A model generated the notes under the pieces. The model made no database searches and was not told where the DNA came from. It was given only the letters and a program-made list of their open reading frames with translations. From positions 62,001 to 126,000 of the forward strand of contig NZ_JACOFV010000001.1 of NCBI RefSeq assembly GCF_014284255.1: a stretch of DNA of 64,000 nt, read 5' to 3'. Within the stretch, counting starts at the first letter, position 1; every line of letters starts with the position of its first letter. Below are positions 1 to 8,249 of the stretch, one piece after another. A program made the translations under genes and the position numbers. The DNA comes from Cognatundibacterium jejuense (GTDB lineage Bacteria; Pseudomonadota; Gammaproteobacteria; Burkholderiales; Burkholderiaceae_D).

Positions 1-802
1 CGGCATCGTTATCGTTGATTCTTTCGGTGGCATCAAGCAAAGTAACGCCTTTTACCGAAACTTCGTCAGACTTGAATTTCCCAGGTGTTTTGTCAACCTC
101 GTCTTTAAGTATGCCATTGCTTAGCTGGTAAGCAGCAATAGCGGCTGCAACGGCAGGGTTGCTGCCTGTTTCGGTTGCGTAGTCCATTGAGTTGATCGTT
201 GCTATCGCTGCATGGTCCACTGGCGGTGATATTGTGATGTGTGTTGTGTAAATTTGCACGGACTGCGCTGCCGTGTTAGTAGGATTAATAATATTGCCTG
301 TTGTTGCTGAAATTGACTGCGTGATACTTGGACTGGTGACTACGGTGTTCGGGGTGGTGATAGCATTGGTGTTTACTTCATTGAGAACACTAGCATGACT
401 TTCAGTGTTAATCGCGTCAATGAAGGCTTCGTTATTTAGTGTGGATTTTAGTTCAGCGTTGAGCAAGGCTTCGGTAGTATCGAATGTCGCAGGAGTGCGT
501 TGATCGATGACGCTTCGATTATTGCTGGTATTGGCATTTGTCGAGGCCGCAAGACTTTCAAGATGTTTTAGCGCATTTTCCTGAGTGCTATTTAACGTGA
601 TAATTTGTTTTTGTACTGATAGTTGTTGTGTGTTTTGTTGTAGGGCAAGGGTCGACAACTCAACAATGCTATCGCCTGTCTCGGTTGTGTTCACTGCACT
701 TGCTTGTTCTACAGCATTGGGGTTGAGTGTCACAACGCTGGCTTGTTCCGGTGCAATTGCCGGTGCAACTGGGGGCAATGGTGGTATAGATGAAATGCTC
801 AT
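1..802 (-). CDS. Low-complexity protein of unknown function, 3' end beyond the window
   Basis: An open frame runs without a stop from an ATG at 802-800 to the window edge, giving at least 267 residues. The start is supported by a GGAG Shine-Dalgarno eight bases upstream. The protein begins MSISSIPPLPPVAPAI and is rich in Ala, Thr, Asn, Ser and Gln, with a proline-rich N-terminus and no signal peptide or membrane segment. A Gln-rich helical-looking stretch lies at about residues 50-75. Codon use looks native. I do not recognise a family. A sigma-28-like -10 (GCCGTTAA on the minus strand) lies at 834-841, which hints at motility-linked expression, but this is weak. The C-terminus is missing, so a domain there could change the picture. 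Confidence 0.7.
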   Translation of the reverse strand, partial: MSISSIPPLPPVAPAIAPEQASVVTLNPNAVEQASAVNTTETGDSIVELSTLALQQNTQQLSVQKQIITLNSTQENALKHLESLAASTNANTSNNRSVIDQRTPATFDTTEALLNAELKSTLNNEAFIDAINTESHASVLNEVNTNAITTPNTVVTSPSITQSISATTGNIINPTNTAAQSVQIYTTHITISPPVDHAAIATINSMDYATETGSNPAVAAAIAAYQLSNGILKDEVDKTPGKFKSDEVSVKGVTLLDATERINDNDA

Positions 803-833
803 TTGAGATTCTCCGCAGACACTACTGTAACGG

Positions 834-860
834 TTAACGGCAATCGTTGCTGATAGTTGA
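834..860 (-). promoter_or_regulatory. Possible sigma-28 (FliA) promoter
   Basis: Read on the minus strand, TCAACTAT, 11 bases, then GCCGTTAA lies 32 bases upstream of the start codon at 802. The -10 differs from the FliA consensus GCCGATAA at one position; the -35 (consensus TAAAGTTT) matches at five of eight. Spacing is canonical. Inference only. Confidence 0.3.
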
Positions 861-1078
861 ACCGGCTTGCCAAAAACATTCAGGTAACGTCGTTTGTGAT
901 TAAAAATGGCGGTCAGCGTGCTGCGATTTTAGCTGCTTGAATGATAGTCGGTTGAAATTATTTCTTACTTAAATCTGGTTCGTTTTAGCCGATTTTGAGC
1001 ATGCATAATTCACATTGCGTGCAACTTTTGGTTCGGAATTCTTTGAAAAGCCTGATTGTCGCGAGTTCTTCGTGAGCG

Positions 1079-1378
1079 TTGAGCGTTTTGGCAGTGGGTG
1101 ACCCGCCGATGATGACTGATGATTCGGGAACGTCAGGCAATGGCTATTGGGAGGTGAGCGTCGCTACTCTGATGAATCATGCCGGGCAAACAAGCATTTA
1201 TCAGTTGCCTCTGATAGATGTCAACTTAACCGCAAAGTGAGTTCATTTAAATGTTGGTGCTCACTATGATTTAAGCGAAAACAATACTTTGTTGCTTGCA
1301 GGGGTGCATGACTTGCACAATACTCAGGCAGCACAAAGTTCGGTAATGACTTATCTTGGCTTGCAAATGCAGTTTTGA
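1079..1378 (+). pseudogene. Decayed outer-membrane transporter-like protein gene
   Basis: One frame encodes the typical mature N-terminus of a beta-barrel family related to 'MetA-pathway of phenol degradation' transporters: a segment PPMMTDDSGTSGNGYWEV, then IYQLPLIDVN. It then hits an in-frame TGA at 1238-1240 and continues in the same frame with a C-terminal barrel strand region (VGAHYDLSENNTLLLAGVHD) ending in aromatic Phe and a TGA at 1376-1378. The central barrel of roughly 150-200 residues expected for the family is missing, there is a stop just upstream at 1073-1075, and no start codon or signal peptide survives. This looks like an internal deletion plus nonsense decay. Family assignment is from memory of the TDD-GT-GNG-WE motif. 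Confidence 0.65.
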
Positions 1379-1435
1379 TTTGATGTTATCCGCTGGACTC
1401 CATACCTAGGTAGTCAAAAAAATCAAATAGCGGAC

Positions 1436-1915
1436 TTATTTTTTATTTTTGCCAGCAGGCCGGTTCTCGACATTGACTTCTTGAATCGCTTCAGCGAATT
1501 CAGAAATATCTTCAAAGCTCTTATAGACTGAAGCAAAGCGGATGTACGCGATTTTGTCGAGACGTTTGAGTTCGCGCATCACCAGTTCACCGAGTTGCAC
1601 TGACATGATTTCACGTTCACCGCTGGCGAGCAGTTTTTCTTCTATGCTTTGTACGGCGTTATCAACTGCTTCGGCCGATACCGGACGTTTGCGCAGAGCC
1701 AGCATCAGGCTGGCGCGTAATTTGGAAGATTCATACTCGCTGCGGCTGCCATTTTTTTTAACTATGACGGGCATGATCAATTCTATGCGTTCATAGGTTG
1801 TGAAGCGCTTATCGCAATGAGCGCAGCGGCGGCGGCGGCGCATAACATTGCCTTCTTCAGAAACGCGAGTATCGATCACCTGGGTGTCGTCGTTATGGCA
1901 GTAGGGGCATTTCAT
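1436..1915 (-). CDS. nrdR: Transcriptional repressor NrdR
   Basis: NrdR is the ATP/dATP-sensing repressor of ribonucleotide reductase genes. The 159 residues match the family's usual length. The N-terminal zinc ribbon has Cys3, Cys6, Cys31 and Cys34 ([16 protein letters not shown]), followed by the family signature FTTYERIE. The ATP-cone domain occupies about residues 50-140. It lies 99 bases downstream of glyA on the same strand, an order common in betaproteobacteria, with a terminator-like hairpin in the gap, so expression is either read-through from glyA or from its own promoter. The C-terminal Lys/Asn tail is variable in the family. No ribonucleotide reductase gene is in the window. Confidence 0.95.
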   Translation of the reverse strand: MKCPYCHNDDTQVIDTRVSEEGNVMRRRRRCAHCDKRFTTYERIELIMPVIVKKNGSRSEYESSKLRASLMLALRKRPVSAEAVDNAVQSIEEKLLASGEREIMSVQLGELVMRELKRLDKIAYIRFASVYKSFEDISEFAEAIQEVNVENRPAGKNKK

Positions 1916-1963
1916 GTAGGTACGTTAGTCTCTTTAATTGTTGTGTCGCATGTTACTTAATAA

Positions 1964-1986
1964 AACGCCACTCATCGAGTGGCGTT
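1964..1986 (-). terminator. Hairpin with U-tract between glyA and nrdR
   Basis: A nine-base-pair perfect stem (AACGCCACT paired with AGTGGCGTT) with a five-base loop is followed on the minus strand by TTTTATT. It lies 28 bases after the glyA stop and before nrdR. It would end or attenuate glyA transcription. Confidence 0.75.
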
Positions 1987-2014
1987 CATCAGTGACGAAT
2001 TGCTTTACATTATT

Positions 2015-3265
2015 TTACTTCGCGTAGACCGGGAAAGCACTAGTCAGTTTTTTAACTTCTGCTTTAACGCGTTCGATTGTCGCTGCATCGTTAGGATTGT
2101 CCAGAACATCAGCAATCAAATGACCAACTTTGATCGCTTCTGCTTCTTTAAATCCACGTGTGGTGAACGCTGGGCTACCAAGGCGAATGCCAGAAGTGAC
2201 CATCGGTTTTTGTGGGTCGTTAGGAATGCCGTTTTTGTTGCAAGTCATGTGAGCAGAGCCCAAAATCGCTTCTGCTTCTTTACCGGTCAAACCTTTTGGA
2301 CGCAAATCAACCAGCATTACGTGAGATTCAGTGCGACCAGAAACGATACGCAAGCCGCGTTCTGTCAATGTTTGCGCCAGTGCTGCCGCATTTTTGACGA
2401 CTTGTTCCTGGTAGGCTTTGAATTCTGGTGTGAGCGCTTCTTTGAACGCCACTGCTTTACCAGCAATCACATGCATCAATGGACCACCTTGCAAACCCGG
2501 GAAAATCGCAGAGTTGATTTTCTTTGCAATCGCTTCGTCGTTCGATAAAATAATGCCGCCGCGTGGGCCGCGCAAGCTCTTGTGTGTCGTGGAAGTCACA
2601 ACGTCAGCAAATGGGACTGGGTTAGGGTACACGCCAGCGGCGATCAGGCCTGCATAGTGTGCCATGTCGACCATGAAGTAAGCGCCGATTTCTTTGGCGA
2701 TTTTGCTGAAACGTTCAAAATCAATACGCAGGGCAAATGCGGATGCGCCAGCGATGATCAATTTTGGCTTTGTTTCGCGTGCCAGTTTTTCCATGGCGTC
2801 GTAGTCGATGTCTTCATTTGCATCCAGGCCATAAGAAACGACATTGAACCATTTACCAGACATATTCAATGGCATGCCATGAGTCAGGTGACCGCCTTCA
2901 GCCAGGCTCATGCCCATGATGGTGTCGCCCGGGTTGAGTAATGCAAAGAAAACGCCTTGGTTGGCTTGTGAGCCAGAATTTGGTTGTACGTTAGCAAAAT
3001 TTGCACCGAACAATTGTTTCAGGCGGTCGATCGCCAATTGTTCTACAACGTCAACGTGTTCGCAACCGCCGTAGTAGCGTTTGCCTGGATAACCTTCAGC
3101 GTATTTGTTCGTCAGTTGGGAGCCTTGGGCTTCCATGACCGCTGGTGAGGTGTAGTTTTCGGATGCGATCAGCTCGATATGTTCTTCCTGGCGATGGTTT
3201 TCCAGTTGAATGGTTGCGAACAATTCCGGATCAATATTGGCGAGGGTATGATTTTTGGCAAACAT
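2015..3265 (-). CDS. glyA: Serine hydroxymethyltransferase
   Basis: This PLP enzyme converts serine and tetrahydrofolate to glycine and 5,10-methylene-THF in the cytoplasm and is the main source of one-carbon units. The 416 residues match the bacterial family length (about 415-420). The N-terminal [10 protein letters not shown] motif, the GY(P)GKRYYGG tetrahydrofolate/PLP segment and the PLP lysine in [10 protein letters not shown] (Lys229) are all present. The start at 3265 has a weak AGGAAAG upstream. The long 5' leader carries a ZTP riboswitch (3375-3494), which ties expression to the folate/purine stress metabolite ZMP/ZTP. A hairpin terminator follows the gene and nrdR lies downstream. 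Confidence 0.98.
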   Translation of the reverse strand: MFAKNHTLANIDPELFATIQLENHRQEEHIELIASENYTSPAVMEAQGSQLTNKYAEGYPGKRYYGGCEHVDVVEQLAIDRLKQLFGANFANVQPNSGSQANQGVFFALLNPGDTIMGMSLAEGGHLTHGMPLNMSGKWFNVVSYGLDANEDIDYDAMEKLARETKPKLIIAGASAFALRIDFERFSKIAKEIGAYFMVDMAHYAGLIAAGVYPNPVPFADVVTSTTHKSLRGPRGGIILSNDEAIAKKINSAIFPGLQGGPLMHVIAGKAVAFKEALTPEFKAYQEQVVKNAAALAQTLTERGLRIVSGRTESHVMLVDLRPKGLTGKEAEAILGSAHMTCNKNGIPNDPQKPMVTSGIRLGSPAFTTRGFKEAEAIKVGHLIADVLDNPNDAATIERVKAEVKKLTSAFPVYAK

Positions 3266-3374
3266 GGCTTTCCTGATTTTCCTGTTAATGTAAAAAACTA
3301 GATCGGTGATTGTTTTCTATGAGGTGTCAGTCGGACGTGGTCGTAGAGTGGCAGCCTCACAAATTTACCATCAG

Positions 3375-3494
3375 GCTACCCAGGCGCACGGCTGAGGTCT
3401 TACGACCCCGAAATCTCACGCTTCCCGATGGATCTCCATCTTTTGTTGACGATCAGGTAATAGGTCAATCAACGGTTTCGCCAGTCACGTGAGA
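3375..3494 (-). promoter_or_regulatory. ZTP (pfl) riboswitch in the glyA leader
   Basis: On the minus strand the leader contains the conserved ZTP aptamer elements in order. First comes TCTCACGTGACTGGCGA (3494-3478), then a variable internal stem. GGGAAGCGTGAGA (3426-3414) follows; its CGTGAGA pairs with the opening TCTCACG to form P1. A linker hairpin GGTC-GTAA-GACC comes next, then GCCGTGCGCCTGGGTAGC (3392-3375), the conserved second domain with its CGCCTGGG core. ZTP riboswitches respond to ZMP/ZTP (AICAR derivatives) and switch on folate one-carbon genes, including glyA. About 110 bases separate the aptamer from the glyA start; I see no clear U-tract terminator there, so control may be translational. 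Confidence 0.85.
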
Positions 3495-3754
3495 CGAAAT
3501 GGTGCGCAGATTTTACGTGATGCCTTATGAATCGGCAAGCGGGTAGACCTAACTTTTGTTTAGTTGTGGAATCTACTTATCCAAGTTGACGCAAAATCGC
3601 CCCTTAACCATTTTGGCGTTGCTTAGGTCGAGCAGAAGTCCTGCTGTGATGCACAAAAGCACTTAGAATAGAGGGCATCGTATTTCAGAGGATTTGCACG
3701 TTACTATCGTGTAAGTTTACTTTGCTGGTTGCTTATTGTCTTAAAGGAAATTGT

Positions 3755-4507
3755 ATGATCGTATTAGTTACTGGTGCAAGTTCAGGTTTTGGCGAGGAAA
3801 TAGCAAGAAAATTCGTGCGCGAGGGACATAAAGTCATCGCTGCAGCGCGCAGGGTGGATCGTCTGGCTGCACTACAAGCTGAGTTGGGCGAAAATTTAAT
3901 GCCTGTTGAACTCGATGTGACTCATAAAGCATCGATCACGAAAGTCTTGGCAGAGTTGCCAGCCACATGGAAAAATATCGATGTTTTGGTCAATAATGCT
4001 GGCTTGGCTCTTGGTACTGAGCCAGCGCATCTGGCATCTCAGGACGAATGGGATACGATGATAGACACCAATTGTAAAGGTCTGGTGACCATGACGCGCG
4101 CAATTTTGCCTGATATGGTTGCCCGCAATGCTGGCATGATCGTCAATATTGGCTCTATTGCAGGTTCGACAGCGTATCCCGGTGGCAATGTGTACGGCGC
4201 AACCAAGGCATTTGTGGATCAGTTCACTAAAAACCTGCGTGCCGACATGGTCGGTACTGGCGTCAGAACCACCAATATCGCGCCTGGTTTGTGTGGCGGC
4301 ACCGAGTTTTCGAATGTGCGTTTCCGTGGCAATGATGAAGCGGCTGCCAAAGTTTATGAAGGTACAGTGCCCTTGACAGCGATCGATATCGCAGAAACCA
4401 CGTATTGGATCGCCACTTTGCCTTCGCATGTGAACATCAATTACATAGAAATGATGCCGACATGTCAGGGTTTTGGTCCTTTGAACATTAAGCGTCAGCC
4501 AGTCTGA
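3755..4507 (+). CDS. ydfG: YdfG-type NADP-dependent 3-hydroxy acid dehydrogenase (SDR)
   Basis: A classical short-chain dehydrogenase of 250 residues, closely resembling E. coli YdfG throughout, which reduces malonic semialdehyde and oxidises L-allo-threonine and serine with NADP. The nucleotide-binding TGASSGFG lies at residues 7-14, NNAG at 80-83, and the catalytic Tyr147-x3-Lys151 in VYGATK with a serine in NIGSIAGS. The C-terminal VNINYIEMMPT is typical of YdfG. I chose the ATG at 3755, preceded by AAAGGA, over an upstream in-frame ATG at 3722 that would add 11 residues before the Rossmann strand. It appears to be a single-gene unit; ybgC begins 138 bases downstream. Confidence 0.92.
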   Translation: MIVLVTGASSGFGEEIARKFVREGHKVIAAARRVDRLAALQAELGENLMPVELDVTHKASITKVLAELPATWKNIDVLVNNAGLALGTEPAHLASQDEWDTMIDTNCKGLVTMTRAILPDMVARNAGMIVNIGSIAGSTAYPGGNVYGATKAFVDQFTKNLRADMVGTGVRTTNIAPGLCGGTEFSNVRFRGNDEAAAKVYEGTVPLTAIDIAETTYWIATLPSHVNINYIEMMPTCQGFGPLNIKRQPV

Positions 4508-4644
4508 TTGTTAAATTCATCCCCAACGAGTGAATGATTTTTCCTTATACTCAAGGGAGTACCCTTAAACTTCTGGCGATCGCTCCAATATTTACAAGGG
4601 CGAAAGAAGTAAAATGCAGGATACTCCCGTCAAATGAATAAATA

Positions 4645-5046
4645 ATGCGAGAAAATTTTATCTGGAATGCCAGGGTGTATTATGAAGACACCGATGCTGG
4701 TGGTATCGTTTTTTATGCCAACTACCTTAAATTTTTTGAACGTGCCCGTACCGAATGGTTACGTGCCTCAGGCGTTAATCAACAACAACTGGCGCAAGAA
4801 TTTGAGGTGATGTTTGTCGTTAAAGCAACTGCAGTCGATTATCATGCACCAGCGCGTCTTGATGATGAACTAAGGCTCACGGTTGTGGTCGAAAAGCTGG
4901 GACGTGCTTCCGTGCAATTTATTCAGGAAGCATGGTGCGGCGATCGTTTGTTGGTTTCAGGCAAAATTAAAGTCGGATGCGTTGGTGCTACCAGTTTGCG
5001 TCCAGCTGCAATTCCTGATGTTATATTGGCAAAGATTTCTGTATAG
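4645..5046 (+). CDS. ybgC: Tol-Pal associated acyl-CoA thioesterase YbgC
   Basis: A hotdog-fold thioesterase of 133 residues that hydrolyses acyl-CoA or acyl-ACP thioesters and is the usual first gene of tol-pal operons. The family signature YYEDTDAGG near the N-terminus (Asp17 is the expected catalytic residue) is followed by VFYANYLKFFERARTEWL. No signal peptide, so it is cytoplasmic. tolQ starts 87 bases downstream on the same strand, as expected for the operon. The ribosome-binding site is weak. Confidence 0.95.
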   Translation: MRENFIWNARVYYEDTDAGGIVFYANYLKFFERARTEWLRASGVNQQQLAQEFEVMFVVKATAVDYHAPARLDDELRLTVVVEKLGRASVQFIQEAWCGDRLLVSGKIKVGCVGATSLRPAAIPDVILAKISV

Positions 5047-5133
5047 TCGCTACGCGCGCTGGAAATTCGCTGATCTTTTTTGAAACTGCGATGTTCCGCC
5101 ATTTTTACTTTCATTTGTTTTTAATCTGATTTT

Positions 5134-5829
5134 ATGACCGCTACACAAGACCTTTCATTCTTAAGCCTGATTAGTAACGCATCCATTCTGGTGCAATTGG
5201 TGTTGCTGCTGTTACTCGGTGTTTCGCTGACCAGTTGGACGTATATTTTCAGCAAAATGTTTGCGATCAAAAAGGCCCGCGCTCAGACTGAACACTTTGA
5301 ACGTAATTTCTGGTCGGGCGGCAATCTGGTTGAGTTATACCAGGAAGCGGCGAATAGTCGACGCAATGCAAGTGGCAAGATGGGGGCTTTAGAGAGAATT
5401 TTTGAAGCGGGTATGAGCGAATACCAGAAGGTCAAAAACGCCAATAAGGCTTCACTCGATGCCAGTGCTATGCTCGATGGTGCTCGCCGTGCGATGCGTG
5501 CTGCCTATCAGCGCGAAATGGATATGTTGGAATCGCACTTGTCTTTCCTTGCATCGGTTGGCTCGGTTTCGCCTTACATCGGTTTGTTCGGTACCGTGTG
5601 GGGGATTATGAATTCTTTTCGTGGGCTGGCGAATGTGCAACAAGCGACACTGGCCGCGGTAGCGCCTGGTATTGCTGAGGCCTTGATTGCGACAGCGATT
5701 GGTTTGTTTGCTGCGATTCCTGCAGTTTTAGCATATAACCGCTACTCGCATGAAATTGACCGCCTGGCGATACGCTTCGAAACTTTTATCGAAGAATTCT
5801 CCAATATTCTGCAACGTCAGTCACGTTGA
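5134..5829 (+). CDS. tolQ: Tol-Pal energising subunit TolQ (MotA/TolQ/ExbB family)
   Basis: Inner-membrane proton channel subunit of the Tol system, which couples proton-motive force to outer-membrane constriction at division. The 231 residues match TolQ (about 230). Three membrane segments are apparent: about residues 17-38, 137-162 (SVGSVSPYIGLFGTVWGIM, the family core) and 172-196 (APGIAEALIATAIGLFAAIP, conserved third helix). ExbB is the alternative, but the position between ybgC and tolR favours TolQ. tolR follows after 13 bases. Confidence 0.93.
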   Translation: MTATQDLSFLSLISNASILVQLVLLLLLGVSLTSWTYIFSKMFAIKKARAQTEHFERNFWSGGNLVELYQEAANSRRNASGKMGALERIFEAGMSEYQKVKNANKASLDASAMLDGARRAMRAAYQREMDMLESHLSFLASVGSVSPYIGLFGTVWGIMNSFRGLANVQQATLAAVAPGIAEALIATAIGLFAAIPAVLAYNRYSHEIDRLAIRFETFIEEFSNILQRQSR

Positions 5830-5842
5830 TCATTGAGGCAGC

Positions 5843-6286
5843 ATGAGTTCTCTGCGTGGCGAACGTAAACGCAAATTTAAAGCCGAGATTAACGTCGTTC
5901 CTTATATTGACGTAATGCTGGTATTGCTGATCATTTTTATGGTCTGCGCACCGATGACGAACCCAAGTGTGATTAATTTGCCGACGGCAGGTCAATCGAC
6001 GCAACCGCCATCTTCGTATATTGAAATTTCTATTGCCAAAAATAATACGTGGGCAATCGGAATTAAAAGTAAGGCTGATGGCAGTGGTAGTAATCCTTCT
6101 GACGATAAAGAGGAAACATCGGATCGTGATAAATTGATGCAAAAACTGCGTGAATATCACGAAGCAAAACCTGATTTGGCTGTATTGGTTTCGGCAGATA
6201 AAAAGGTCGAATACGACAATGTGGTCCAGGTAATTTCTGACGCGAAAAAGCTTGGCTTCAATCGCGTTGGTTTGGCTACAAAATAA
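5843..6286 (+). CDS. tolR: Tol-Pal protein TolR (ExbD family)
   Basis: Inner-membrane partner of TolQ. A basic cytosolic N-terminus is followed by the conserved INVVPYIDVMLVLLIIFMV single membrane segment (about residues 16-35), whose aspartate (in YIDVML) is the proton-pathway residue. A periplasmic domain of about 110 residues ends NRVGLATK. It is 147 residues, usual for TolR. There is an insertion-like hydrophilic loop (GSGSNPSDDKEE) in the periplasmic domain. The next gene, six bases later, is tamA rather than tolA, so the TolA partner must be elsewhere or this pair serves a different process. Confidence 0.92.
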   Translation: MSSLRGERKRKFKAEINVVPYIDVMLVLLIIFMVCAPMTNPSVINLPTAGQSTQPPSSYIEISIAKNNTWAIGIKSKADGSGSNPSDDKEETSDRDKLMQKLREYHEAKPDLAVLVSADKKVEYDNVVQVISDAKKLGFNRVGLATK

Positions 6287-6292
6287 TCAAGG

Positions 6293-8248
6293 ATGGCTGC
6301 TTCTTTTTTCCCCCCGCGTTTCACTTTGCTGCTGATGAGTATTGTCAGTGGATCAGGTTGGGCGCAAGAAGCCGCCATTTTGGAAAAAACGCAAACTCTT
6401 GTTAGCAACGCTAAAGAAGTAGTTGTTTCAGGTGGTGCTTCTAACAGCGCTACTAATGATGCGACTGATCAGGCGAAGGCTGATGTCAGCAGCGATGCTC
6501 TAGTTGATGAAGCCGGGAAAACCTCACCTGGCAAATCCTTACGTATGAGTGGTAGTTTTCGTTTGGTGACGGAAAAAAATGAGTGGTCGGTTCTTTTGCG
6601 TGAACATATTCCTGAATTTGTAAGCAATCCTGAACCGCAAAATATTACTCCATCATTGCTCCGCAGGATGCGTCAGGATATCGGCGATATTCTGGCGACA
6701 GAGGGTTATTTTTCTCCTCAAATTCAATTTGAAAATCTGGATGAAGTAGCGCTCAGGGATGCCAGATCCAGTGCCGAAAAAGTGATTAATGTGCATATTG
6801 ATCCCGGCCCAAGGACGAAAATAACAAGCGTCAATATTCAATTTACCGGCGCCTTGAATGATGCCGTTCAAGCGCAAGATCAGAGTGCAATAGCGCGCCG
6901 TGAAGAAGCCTTGAAAACCTGGAAGTTGACTGTTGGAAAGCCATTTACTGAAGATGCCTGGAGTCAATCCAAAAATCTTTTGACGGAAAATTTGCGCACC
7001 AATGTTTATGCTTCAGCGAAGCTGATTGATAGTGAAGCAAATGTTGATGCTGATGCCCACAATGCTGATCTTGTTTTGGAAGTTGATAGTGGTCCTGTTT
7101 TTACTTTTGGGGCGCTTCAGGTTACTGGCTTGAAACGTTATCAACGTTGGATATTAGATCGTTATCAACCACCGCGTGAAGGTGAGTTGTATTCACGTGC
7201 GCGGTTACTTGAATTTCAGCGGGCTTTGCAGAACTCACCTTATTTTGCGTCGGTTGCAGTAGCCATAGAAGCTGACCCTGAAAAGGCAAAAAGTGTTCCC
7301 ATTGAGGTCAACCTCGTTGAGCGTAAGCCGCGTGATTTGAGTTTTGGTCTCGGTTATAGTTCTAACACAGGGTTTCGAGGTGAGATCGCGTATCGCGATC
7401 GGGATATATTGGGACGGGCATGGGATTTGCGAAGTGCAATCCGGATAGAGCAAAAGCGTCAGGTTGGCTTCGCGGATATTTATTTACCCCCTTACGATAA
7501 CAAACTTGATTCGTTTGGTGTCATTTCTGATCGTGAAAATGTTTCTGACGTACTGACAGTTAAAAATGCGGTGGGTATTAAACGTACATCAACCAATGGT
7601 CATGTTGAACAACGGTTGGGGCTTAATCTGGTTCGGGAAAAAGTATCGATTGAGAGTGAACCAACACAAATTAATCGAGCGCTGGTGGCAAGTATAGGCT
7701 GGACCTGGCGCGATGTGGACGATACATTTGCCCCGCGTAAAGGTGAAATTTATCAACTTGATTTAGCTGGTTCGGAAAAAGCCGCCCTGTCTGACCAGCG
7801 ATTCTTCCGGGTCTATGGAAAATATCAACGTTGGATACCTGTTGGCACAGCAGATAGCATTATTTTACGTGCAGAAGCCGGGCAAGTGTTTTCAGACAGT
7901 ATTGAAGGTATTCCGGAAGATTATTTGTTCAGGACGGGCGGCAGTTCTACCGTGCGCGGTTACTCTTATCAGAGCCTGGGAATTCAGCAGGGACTAGCGG
8001 TCACAGGCGGTCGCGTTATGTCCGTTGTCAGTGCAGAATACGTGCATTGGCTGGATCGCACCTGGGGCATCGCTACCTTTGTTGATGCGGGTGATGCCTC
8101 AGATAGTTGGCGCGACCTGAAGATGTATCAGGCATTCGGGGTAGGTGGCCGTTATCGTACGCCTGCTGGTCCGATTGCCCTGGATCTCGCTTATGGTAAG
8201 CAGACTAAGAAATTACGTTTAGATTTTTCTATTGCGATTGCTTTCTGA
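6293..8248 (+). CDS. tamA: Outer-membrane translocation and assembly protein TamA (BamA/Omp85 family)
   Basis: TamA is the outer-membrane Omp85 protein of the TAM complex, working with TamB in lipid transport and assembly of some outer-membrane proteins. The 651 residues comprise a signal peptide (about 1-24, ending SGSGWA-QEA), a Ser/Ala/Asp-rich linker to about residue 75, POTRA-like repeats to about 345, and a 16-strand barrel. The barrel shows the conserved VRGY loop motif (GGSSTVRGYSYQS, about residue 550) and a terminal Phe (DFSIAIAF). E. coli TamA is 577 residues; the extra length is mostly the N-terminal linker. It is six bases downstream of tolR and contiguous with tamB. Confidence 0.9.
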   Translation: MAASFFPPRFTLLLMSIVSGSGWAQEAAILEKTQTLVSNAKEVVVSGGASNSATNDATDQAKADVSSDALVDEAGKTSPGKSLRMSGSFRLVTEKNEWSVLLREHIPEFVSNPEPQNITPSLLRRMRQDIGDILATEGYFSPQIQFENLDEVALRDARSSAEKVINVHIDPGPRTKITSVNIQFTGALNDAVQAQDQSAIARREEALKTWKLTVGKPFTEDAWSQSKNLLTENLRTNVYASAKLIDSEANVDADAHNADLVLEVDSGPVFTFGALQVTGLKRYQRWILDRYQPPREGELYSRARLLEFQRALQNSPYFASVAVAIEADPEKAKSVPIEVNLVERKPRDLSFGLGYSSNTGFRGEIAYRDRDILGRAWDLRSAIRIEQKRQVGFADIYLPPYDNKLDSFGVISDRENVSDVLTVKNAVGIKRTSTNGHVEQRLGLNLVREKVSIESEPTQINRALVASIGWTWRDVDDTFAPRKGEIYQLDLAGSEKAALSDQRFFRVYGKYQRWIPVGTADSIILRAEAGQVFSDSIEGIPEDYLFRTGGSSTVRGYSYQSLGIQQGLAVTGGRVMSVVSAEYVHWLDRTWGIATFVDAGDASDSWRDLKMYQAFGVGGRYRTPAGPIALDLAYGKQTKKLRLDFSIAIAF

Positions 8249-8249
8249 T

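Noticed and set aside
585-806. 73-residue plus-strand open frame, cysteine-rich
   Set aside because: It lies entirely antisense to the minus-strand gene at 1-802, has no ribosome-binding site, and its composition is that of a shadow frame.
1979-2548. 189-residue plus-strand open frame opposite glyA
   Set aside because: Antisense to a strongly conserved gene; Cys/Phe/Arg-rich composition is typical of a complement frame.
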